Assembly (NCBI GenBank): GCA_946061515.1 | Contig: CAMGRL010000003.1 | Location: forward strand, 1 to 64,000 | Source of the DNA: an uncultured Clostridia bacterium | GTDB lineage: Bacteria; Bacillota; Clostridia; Oscillospirales; Oscillospiraceae | Direction of reading: 5' to 3' | Length of the DNA stretch: 64,000 nucleotides | Part shown: positions 58,311 through 64,000 of the stretch, piece by piece | Position numbering within the stretch: position 1 is the first letter of the stretch | How the letters are laid out: every line of letters begins with the position of its first letter | Notes under the pieces: model-generated | What the model was told of the DNA's origin: nothing | Database searches by the model: none | Seen by the model: only the letters and a program-made list of their open reading frames with translations | Translations under genes and position numbers: made by a program

Positions 58311-59462
58311 ATGAACAACGAACTTGAACAGCTGAGAGGCCAGATCGACCAGATCGACGACAAAATCATCGCTCTTTTCAAGGAGCGTATGCAGGTGGCG
58401 GAGAAAATCGCCATGTTTAAAAAGGAGCACGACATGCCCACCCTGGCCCCGGGCCGGGAGCGGGCGCTGCTGGCCCGGGTGGCAGAAGAGGCGGGGGAGG
58501 AGTTTGCCGACTATACCGAGTCCCTTTTCCGCACCATCATGGCCGCCAGCCGCTCTTACCAGAATGTGCGCGCCGGAAAGAAGTCCCAGGTCTATGAGAG
58601 CGTGAAGGACGCGCTGGAAAACACGCCCCAGCTCTTCCCCCAGCGGGCCAGAGTGGCCTGCCAGGGCATTGAGGGGGCTTATTCCCAGATCGCCTGCGAC
58701 AGCATCTTCAAATCCCCCAGCATCATGTATTTCAAGAGCTTTGACAACGTGTTCAAGGCGGTGGAGAGCGGCATGTGCCAGTACGGCATCCTGCCCATCG
58801 AAAACAGCACTGCCGGATCGGTCAACACCATTTACGATCTGATGCTCCGGCACAACTTCTCCATCGTCCGCTCCGCCCGGCTGAAGGTCAGCCACAATCT
58901 GCTGGCAAAGTACGGCACAATGCTTTCCGACGTGAAGGAGATCTTCTCCCACGAGCAGGCCATCAACCAGTGCGCGGCCTTTCTGGCCGGCATGAAGGGC
59001 GTGAAAGTCACGGTGGTGGAGAATACCGCCGTGGCCGCCAAAATGGTGGCGGAGTCCGAGGACCCGGGCGTGGCCGCCCTGTCCTCCCGCTTCTGCGCGG
59101 AGCATTACGGGCTCCAGACCTTACAGGCCAATGTGCAGGACCAGGACAACAACTACACCCGCTTCATCTGCATCTCCAAAAAGCCGGAAATCTACCCGGG
59201 AGCCGACCGCACTTCCTTTATGATGATCATCTCCCACAAGCCCGGCTCACTGTATAACGTGCTGTCCAAGTTCTACGCCCTGGGCATCAACCTGCGCAAG
59301 CTGGAGAGCCGCCCCCTGCCGGGCCGGGAGTTTGAGTTCATGTTCTATTTTGATATCGAGTCCTCCGTTTACGCCCCGGAGATGGAAAAGCTGTTTCTGG
59401 ATTTGGAGTCGGAGAGCGAGGAGTTCCGCTATCTGGGCACATACAACGAGGTGATCTGTTAA
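58311..59462 (+). CDS. pheA: Bifunctional chorismate mutase / prephenate dehydratase
   Basis: A 383-residue P-protein. Residues 1-85 are an AroQ-type chorismate mutase helix bundle (QIDQIDDKIIALFKERMQVA; Arg and Lys positions as in E. coli PheA). The dehydratase domain follows with ACQGIEGAYSQIAC (about 110-123), ENSTAGSVN (about 164-172) and the TRF triad in NYTRFICIS. The C-terminal ACT domain has HKPGSLYNVLSKF and ESRP, the Phe-binding signature, so feedback inhibition by phenylalanine is expected. With tyrA it splits the flow at prephenate. Two bases separate it from the next gene. Confidence 0.95.
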   Translation: MNNELEQLRGQIDQIDDKIIALFKERMQVAEKIAMFKKEHDMPTLAPGRERALLARVAEEAGEEFADYTESLFRTIMAASRSYQNVRAGKKSQVYESVKDALENTPQLFPQRARVACQGIEGAYSQIACDSIFKSPSIMYFKSFDNVFKAVESGMCQYGILPIENSTAGSVNTIYDLMLRHNFSIVRSARLKVSHNLLAKYGTMLSDVKEIFSHEQAINQCAAFLAGMKGVKVTVVENTAVAAKMVAESEDPGVAALSSRFCAEHYGLQTLQANVQDQDNNYTRFICISKKPEIYPGADRTSFMMIISHKPGSLYNVLSKFYALGINLRKLESRPLPGREFEFMFYFDIESSVYAPEMEKLFLDLESESEEFRYLGTYNEVIC

Positions 59463-59463
59463 T

Positions 59464-60693
59464 ATGAGCGATAAAAAACGCTGCGGGCTGATCGGCGAAA
59501 AGCTGGGCCACAGCTTCTCGCCCGCCATCCACGGCAAGCTGGCCGATTATGAATATAAGCTCTATGAGCTGAGCCCTGAGCAGGTAGGGCCGTTCCTGGA
59601 AAAAAAGGAATATGACGGGCTGAATGTGACCATCCCCTATAAAAAGACGGTCATCCCTTACTGCGACGAGCTGTCGGAGGCCGCAAAAAGCATCGGCAGC
59701 GTCAACACCATTGTGAAGCGCCCGGACGGCACCCTGCTGGGCCACAACACCGACTATGACGGCTTTATGTGGCTGCTGAAAAACGCTGGGGCCGACGTAA
59801 AGGAAAAAAAGGCCGTGGTGCTGGGCACCGGCGGCGCCTCCGTCACCGTTCAGGCCGCATTGCGGGACCTGGGCGCGGCGCAGGTGGTGGTCATCTCCCG
59901 CAGCGGAGAGGACAATTATGAGAACATCGCCCGCCACAGTGATGCGAAGATTCTGGTCAACGCCACCCCCGTGGGCATGTACCCCAAAACCGGCGTAAGC
60001 CCGGTGGATCTGGACAGCTTTACCGCCCTGGAGGGCGTGTTTGACGTGGTATATAACCCGGCCAGGACCCAGCTGCTGCTGGAGGCAGAGAAGCGGGGCA
60101 TCCCCTGCGCCAACGGCCTGGGTATGCTGGTGGCTCAGGCCAAGGCCGCCTGCGAGCGTTTTACCGGTGAGCCTATCGACGATGAAAAGGTGTACACCAT
60201 CAAGGCCGAGATGGAGCGCAATACCCGGAACATCATGCTCATCGGTATGCCCGGCAGCGGCAAATCCACCGTGGGCGCGGCCCTGGCGGAAAGCTTGGGC
60301 AGAAAGCTTGTGGATGTGGATGAGCGCATTGTGGAAATGGCAGGCTGCTCCATCCCCGAGATTTTCTTAAAGGACGGGGAGGAGGGCTTCCGGCAGATCG
60401 AGCATCAGGCCCTGTGCGAGGTTTCCAAGGAGAGCGGTCTGGTCATCGCCACCGGCGGCGGCGTGGTCACCCGGCGGGAAAACCTGGACCCCATGCGCCA
60501 GAACTCTCTGATCGTGTGGCTGCTGAGAGATCTCTCCCTGCTTCCCAAAGAGGGCCGCCCCCTGTCCCAGGCCAATTCCCTGACGGAGATGTTCAAGGTC
60601 CGCGAGCCGCTGTACCGCGCCGCCGCAGACTGCATCGCCGACAATAACGGCAGCCTGCAGGACACCCTGAAACAGATCATGGAGGCGATGTGA
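59464..60693 (+). CDS. aroE-aroK: Fused shikimate dehydrogenase-shikimate kinase
   Basis: A 409-residue fusion of two consecutive pathway enzymes. Residues 1 to about 250 are AroE: SFSPAIHG (17-24), NVTIPYKK with catalytic Lys (about 54-61), HNTDYDGF with catalytic Asp (about 96-103) and an NADP loop GTGGAS. After a short linker (YTIKAEMERNTRN) comes AroK, about 255-409: Walker A GMPGSGKST, DVDERIVE for shikimate binding, GGGVVTRR and a lid with Arg residues. Fusion lets dehydroshikimate be reduced and phosphorylated by one protein; similar fusions exist in some Clostridia. Confidence 0.93.
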   Translation: MSDKKRCGLIGEKLGHSFSPAIHGKLADYEYKLYELSPEQVGPFLEKKEYDGLNVTIPYKKTVIPYCDELSEAAKSIGSVNTIVKRPDGTLLGHNTDYDGFMWLLKNAGADVKEKKAVVLGTGGASVTVQAALRDLGAAQVVVISRSGEDNYENIARHSDAKILVNATPVGMYPKTGVSPVDLDSFTALEGVFDVVYNPARTQLLLEAEKRGIPCANGLGMLVAQAKAACERFTGEPIDDEKVYTIKAEMERNTRNIMLIGMPGSGKSTVGAALAESLGRKLVDVDERIVEMAGCSIPEIFLKDGEEGFRQIEHQALCEVSKESGLVIATGGGVVTRRENLDPMRQNSLIVWLLRDLSLLPKEGRPLSQANSLTEMFKVREPLYRAAADCIADNNGSLQDTLKQIMEAM

Positions 60694-60694
60694 G

Positions 60695-61129
60695 ATGAAG
60701 CTTCTTGTGATCAACGGCCCCAACCTGAACATGCTGGGCATCCGGGAACCGGACATCTATGGCCGCCAGACCTATCAGGACCTTGTGAGTTATGTAAACC
60801 AAATCTGCGCCCAGAAGGGGATCGCCTGCGAGGTTTTCCAGTCCAACCACGAGGGTGACATTGTGGATAAAATTCAGGCGGCCTACGGCAATACGGACGG
60901 CATCGTCATCAACCCCGCCGCCTACACCCACACCAGCGTGGCCATTCTGGACGCGCTGAAGGCGGTGTGCATCCCGGCGGTGGAGGTGCACCTGTCCGAT
61001 GTAAATGCGCGGGAGAGCTTCCGCCACATCTCCTACGCGGGCATGGCCTGTGAAAAGACCTACGCGGGCTTTGGCTTCGAGGGCTATAAAATGGCCATCG
61101 AGTACCTGGAAGGCAAGAACAATTTGTAA
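60695..61129 (+). CDS. aroQ: 3-dehydroquinate dehydratase, type II
   Basis: A 144-residue type II enzyme that dehydrates 3-dehydroquinate by anti-elimination, forming a dodecamer. INGPNLNMLGIREPDIYG (4-21) holds the catalytic Tyr loop, NPAAYTHTSVAILDAL (about 73-88) and EVHLSDVNARESFRHIS (about 98-114), with its catalytic His, complete the site. It starts one base after the aroE-aroK stop and is the last gene of the operon. No terminator is obvious; the next gene has its own promoter. Confidence 0.95.
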   Translation: MKLLVINGPNLNMLGIREPDIYGRQTYQDLVSYVNQICAQKGIACEVFQSNHEGDIVDKIQAAYGNTDGIVINPAAYTHTSVAILDALKAVCIPAVEVHLSDVNARESFRHISYAGMACEKTYAGFGFEGYKMAIEYLEGKNNL

Positions 61130-61199
61130 ATTATTCGTAACTTTTGCGGAAAATCAGCCATTGCGGAGCCTGCGTGGGGCGGACGCAGCCCGATCATGC

Positions 61200-61228
61200 T
61201 TGAATTAGCGCGGAAATGGTGGTATAAT
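61200..61228 (+). promoter_or_regulatory. Promoter of carboxypeptidase gene
   Basis: TTGAAT (61200-61205), 17 bases, TATAAT (61223-61228), about 40 bases before the start codon. Confidence 0.8.
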
Positions 61229-61267
61229 GCTATCCATTAAGATTTGCGCGAAAGGCAGGTGCGGGGG

Positions 61268-62098
61268 TTGAAACGGAGAAAATTGTTCTGGCTGTTTGGC
61301 ATGGCAGCCTTGTGCCTCGTGCTTTTTACGATCATTGACGCCCGGCTGGAGAACACCTCCAGCGTCATTATGGGCGGGGCCCAGGGAGCCTATGTCACCA
61401 GCGATACGGTGACCTTTGAAGATCCCAACGCCGAAGCCGAGCCTACAGCGGAGGATCTGCTGGACTGGCCGGAGGTCGACTTTGAAGACCCCTCCAACCA
61501 ATACCGCATGGTAAGAGACGAGACAAACTTCCTTCTGTCCTCGGCCTTTATCCCGGAGGATCTGGCTGAGATCCCCGGATACCGGCTGAGTATTTCCTCC
61601 GTGGCGCTGCCCTATCTGGAAGCGCTGATGGACGCGGCCAGGGAGGCGGGCTTTACCATCTATGTGGCGGGGGCCTACCGCACCTACGGCCATCAGAACT
61701 ATCTGTTCAACAGCAAGGCCAGTCAGATCGCCGCCGGTATGGGAATTGACGACTATATGGACCCGGACTATCAGCTTGCCGTGGAGGAGGCCAGAACCAT
61801 CACCGCCTTCCCCGGCAGCAGCGAGCATCAGCTGGGTCTGGCCGTGGACCTGATGGACCGGCAGTATTCCAGCTGGGTCTATGAGAACATGAATCAGGAG
61901 TTTTACGCCTGGCTGGACGAGCACTGCGCGGAGTACGGCTTCATCAAGCGCTACCCAACCAAGAAGCTGCTGCTCACCGGCTGGGACGAGCCCTGGCACT
62001 ACCGCTTTGTGGGCAAGGAGGCGGCCACCTTCATCATGGAGCACGACCTCTGCTATGAAGAGTTTTACGCCCATTACCACCCTGAGTTTACGTTCTGA
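61268..62098 (+). CDS. M15B D-alanyl-D-alanine carboxypeptidase (VanY-like)
   Basis: Start taken at TTG 61268 after AGGTG; GTG 61259 and TTG 61244 are upstream options with poorer spacing. The 276-residue protein has an N-terminal signal anchor (KLFWLFGMAALCLVLFTII), an acidic linker, and a peptidase domain from about 95. AGAYRTYGHQNYLF, SSEHQLGLAVDLM (zinc ligands His and Asp) and DEPWHYRFVG (catalytic Glu and third ligand His) define the VanY family. It trims the terminal D-Ala from peptidoglycan stems outside the membrane. No vancomycin-resistance genes are near, so this is a housekeeping copy. Monocistronic. Confidence 0.92.
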   Translation: MKRRKLFWLFGMAALCLVLFTIIDARLENTSSVIMGGAQGAYVTSDTVTFEDPNAEAEPTAEDLLDWPEVDFEDPSNQYRMVRDETNFLLSSAFIPEDLAEIPGYRLSISSVALPYLEALMDAAREAGFTIYVAGAYRTYGHQNYLFNSKASQIAAGMGIDDYMDPDYQLAVEEARTITAFPGSSEHQLGLAVDLMDRQYSSWVYENMNQEFYAWLDEHCAEYGFIKRYPTKKLLLTGWDEPWHYRFVGKEAATFIMEHDLCYEEFYAHYHPEFTF

Positions 62099-62133
62099 AC
62101 ACAAGATGTTTTCTGTATTTTGATAAAAAATGC

Positions 62134-62162
62134 TTGCAATGTACGCGATATAGTGGTATTAT
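62134..62162 (+). promoter_or_regulatory. Promoter of rimP-nusA-rnpM operon
   Basis: TTGCAA (62134-62139), 17 bases, TATTAT (62157-62162). Transcript start near 62169. Confidence 0.8.
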
Positions 62163-62190
62163 CACAGAGTAAGGTTTATTTTTCTCAATG

Positions 62191-62218
62191 GAGTGGGCAA
62201 ACGCCCACTCTTTTTTAC
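62191..62218 (+). terminator. Leader terminator upstream of rimP
   Basis: GAGTGGGC-AAAC-GCCCACTC stem followed by TTTTTT, located between promoter and rimP start. Hairpins of this kind at this place are known in Firmicutes rimP (ylxS) leaders and probably let NusA or antitermination tune the operon. Confidence 0.85.
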
Positions 62219-62255
62219 GAACATAAACCCATAACGATCGGGAAGTGAGTGAAGC

Positions 62256-62711
62256 ATGAGTAAGATCACCGACAAGGTAACGGTCCTGGCCAGACCCATC
62301 GTCGAGGAGGAGGGCTGCTCCCTCTGGGACGTGGAATATGTGCGTGAGGCCGGTTCCTGGTATCTCCGGGTATTTATCGATAAAGAAGGCGGCGTCTCCA
62401 TTGACGACTGCGAGCGCATCAGCCGCCGTCTGGACCCCATCCTGGACGAGGAGGACCCTATCCCCGACAGCTATGTGTTTGAGGTGGGCTCCGCCGGAGC
62501 GGAGCGGGAGCTGAAGCGCCCCTCCGATTTTGAACAGTTCATGGGCAGCCAGGTGGAAGTTAAGCTCTACCAGCCGGTAAAGGGCAGCAAGGCCTTTGTG
62601 GGTACGCTTTCCGGCTATGACCAGGGGAAAGTGACCGTCACCGTTGGCAAAGAGACCATGACTTTTGAAAAAGCACAGACAGCGCAGGTCAGACTGCACG
62701 TAACGATATAA
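62256..62711 (+). CDS. rimP: Ribosome maturation factor RimP
   Basis: A 151-residue cytosolic protein needed for 30S subunit assembly. The N-terminal domain has LWDVEYVREAGSWYLRVFID (21-45 region) and the conserved DCERISRRLDP; the middle YVFEVGSAGAERELKRPSDF corresponds to the family block EVSSPGLDRPL, and the C-terminal domain is a small Sm-like barrel (GTLSGYDQGKVTV). GGAAGTGAG precedes the ATG. First gene of the conserved rimP-nusA-rnpM-(rplGB-infB) operon. Confidence 0.93.
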   Translation: MSKITDKVTVLARPIVEEEGCSLWDVEYVREAGSWYLRVFIDKEGGVSIDDCERISRRLDPILDEEDPIPDSYVFEVGSAGAERELKRPSDFEQFMGSQVEVKLYQPVKGSKAFVGTLSGYDQGKVTVTVGKETMTFEKAQTAQVRLHVTI

Positions 62712-62725
62712 AAGGGGTTAATGAA

Positions 62726-63778
62726 ATGAACGCAGAATTTTTTGAAGCTGTAGAGGATATCGAAAAAGAAAAGGGTATTCCCAGAAGCTACATGTACGAC
62801 AAGATCAACCAGGCCATGCTGGCCGCCTTCCGCCGGGACAATCCGGACTGCGGCGACAACGTGGAGATCCTCCTGGATGAAGATAAAAAGCGCATCGAGA
62901 TGAGCGTGAAAAAGACCGTGGTGGAGCAGGTGGAAGACCCCAACATGGAGATCAACCTGGAAGCCGCCAAGAAGATCAGCCGCCGGGCCAAGCTGGGCGA
63001 CGTGATCGGCGTCCCCGTGGAGACCAAGAAGTTTGGCCGTATCGCTGCCCAGGCGGCAAAGCAGGTCATCATCCAGGGCATCCGCGAGGCGGAGCGGGGC
63101 ATCATCTATGAGGAGTTCACCTCCAAGGAGCACGAGATCCTCACCGGCGTGGTCTCCCATATCGAGCCCAGAAACGGCAGCGTCTCCATCCGCATCTCCT
63201 CCAACAGCGAGTTTACCGAGGCCATGCTGGCCCCCAACGAGCGCATCAAGACCGAAGCTCTCAAAGAGGGCGACAGGATCAAGGTCTACGTGGTGGAGGT
63301 CAGAAATTCCACCCGCGGACCCCAGGTGCTCATCAGCCGCACCCATCCCGGTCTGGTCAAGCGCCTGTTCGAGCTGGAAGTGCCCGAAATCTTCGACGGC
63401 ACCGTGGAGATCAAGTCCATCGCCCGCGAGGCGGGCAGCCGCACCAAGATGGCCGTCTGGTCCAGCGACCCGGACGTGGACCCCATCGGCGCCTGCGTCG
63501 GCCCCAAGGGCGGCCGCGTAGCCAGCATTGTCAATGAGCTGGGCGGCGAGAAGATCGACATCGTCAAATACAGCGAATCCCCCGAGGAATACATTGCGGC
63601 CTCCCTCTCTCCCTCCGAGGTTGTCAGCGTCACCATGCTGGAGGACGGAAAGAGCTGCCGCGTCATCGTGCCTGACGGTCAGCTGTCCCTCGCCATCGGC
63701 AAGGAGGGCCAGAACGCCAGACTGGCAGCCAAGCTCACCGGCTATAAGATCGACATCAAGCCCGAATCTGAGGCCTGA
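62726..63778 (+). CDS. nusA: Transcription termination/antitermination factor NusA
   Basis: A 350-residue RNA-binding factor. N-terminal RNA-polymerase-binding domain (about 1-125, FEAVEDIEKEKGIPRSYMYD), S1 domain (about 133-200, EHEILTGVVSHIEPRNGSVS), KH1 (about 225-275) with DPIGACVGPKGGRV and KH2 (about 285-345) with AIGKEGQNARLAAKLTGY. The C-terminal acidic repeats of proteobacterial NusA are missing, as is normal in Firmicutes. It modulates pausing and intrinsic termination and may act on the leader terminator of its own operon. Confidence 0.96.
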   Translation: MNAEFFEAVEDIEKEKGIPRSYMYDKINQAMLAAFRRDNPDCGDNVEILLDEDKKRIEMSVKKTVVEQVEDPNMEINLEAAKKISRRAKLGDVIGVPVETKKFGRIAAQAAKQVIIQGIREAERGIIYEEFTSKEHEILTGVVSHIEPRNGSVSIRISSNSEFTEAMLAPNERIKTEALKEGDRIKVYVVEVRNSTRGPQVLISRTHPGLVKRLFELEVPEIFDGTVEIKSIAREAGSRTKMAVWSSDPDVDPIGACVGPKGGRVASIVNELGGEKIDIVKYSESPEEYIAASLSPSEVVSVTMLEDGKSCRVIVPDGQLSLAIGKEGQNARLAAKLTGYKIDIKPESEA

Positions 63779-63801
63779 ATCCAAAGAAAGGCGGCAGCGG
63801 A

Positions 63802-64000
63802 ATGCAGAAGAAAATCCCCATGCGGCAGTGTCTCGGCTGCCGTGAAGCAAAACCCAAAAAGGAGCTGATCCGTGTGGTCCGCTCCCCCGAGGGCCAGATC
63901 AGTCTGGACTTCAAGGGCAAGGCCTCCGGCCGGGGCGCGTATATCTGCCACGACCCCCAGTGCCTGAAAAAAGCCATCAAGTCCAAGGCGCTGGAGCGGG
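63802..64000 (+). CDS. rnpM: RnpM/YlxR RNA-binding protein (partial, runs off the window)
   Basis: ATG 63802 lies downstream of AAAGG and the frame is open to the window end (66 codons). MRQCLGCREAKPKKELIRVV, then GRGAYICHDPQCLKKAIKSK, are the conserved blocks of YlxR, now called RnpM, which binds the RNase P RNA and lowers its activity. The full protein is normally about 90 residues, so some 25 are missing. Always found between nusA and a ribosomal L7Ae-like gene in Firmicutes. Confidence 0.93.
   Translation, partial: MQKKIPMRQCLGCREAKPKKELIRVVRSPEGQISLDFKGKASGRGAYICHDPQCLKKAIKSKALER

Noticed and set aside
61268-62098. Vancomycin-resistance cluster because of VanY-like protein
   Set aside because: No vanS/R/H/A/X-type genes are near; VanY-family carboxypeptidases are common housekeeping enzymes.

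Overview
The window is a high-GC, low-intergenic Firmicutes chromosome segment. A sporulation sigma factor K gene, the YlxR/NusA/RimP order, four fragments of spoIVB, many Clostridia-type lipoproteins, and repeated palindromic spacers point to a spore-forming Clostridia member, most like Oscillospiraceae (Oscillibacter/Flavonifractor-type). This placement is inference from gene content; no marker rRNA is present.

Layout. 1-5.1 kb: end of a surface protein with a DUF5648-like repeat, then a minus-strand polysaccharide operon (two glycosyltransferases around a UDP-GlcNAc 2-epimerase). 5.2-7.8 kb: znuA-znuC-znuB zinc importer. 7.9-11.8 kb: polar amino-acid ABC importer with an M20 aminoacyl amidohydrolase. 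12.3-12.9 kb: Hsp20 behind a perfect CIRCE operator. 13.2-17 kb: MMPL/RND-type exporter with a long coiled-coil insert. 17.3-23.1 kb: small regulators and single genes (XRE, P-loop ATPase, HAD, ribbon-helix-helix, small membrane proteins). 23.4-25.3 kb: a TrpR-like regulator, a hisZ-hisE chimera and a histidinol phosphatase, which looks like a collapsed his operon. 25.6-28.2 kb: lipoprotein and a Fic/VbhA-type toxin-antitoxin pair.

28.3-51.9 kb is accessory. Two separate loci (28.3-34.4 and 46.8-50.4 kb) each contain an ECF-type sigma factor with a membrane protein behind it, divergent from large lipoproteins that appear to join a propeller-like N-half to a solute-binding C-half; no ABC permease is nearby. 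Between them is a minus-strand array of unrelated single genes (DUF4304, a propeller-like protein, an ADP-ribose glycohydrolase pair, unknowns). These are separated by four decaying copies of the last 40 codons of spoIVB, three of them with the same 5' junction and each followed by a terminator and/or promoter. This has the organisation of a gene-cassette or immunity-gene array built by repeated insertion at one 3'-end sequence, and is the most unusual part of the window. A MITE-like element, a sigK fragment and a second Fic protein lie at its right edge.

52-61.1 kb: sigK, then a complete chorismate/Phe/Tyr operon (aroF, tyrA, aroB, aroA, aroC, pheA, aroE-aroK fusion, aroQ) preceded by a 38-residue leader peptide with 12 Phe/Tyr residues and an intrinsic terminator, i.e. 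classical attenuation. 61.2-64 kb: a VanY-type carboxypeptidase and the rimP-nusA-rnpM start of the translation/transcription operon, with a terminator hairpin in its leader.

Short palindromic repeat modules fill many intergenic gaps (0.2-0.7, 11.8-12.3, 12.9-13.2, 20.5-20.7, 25.4-25.6 kb). No rRNA, tRNA, CRISPR array or complete insertion sequence was seen.
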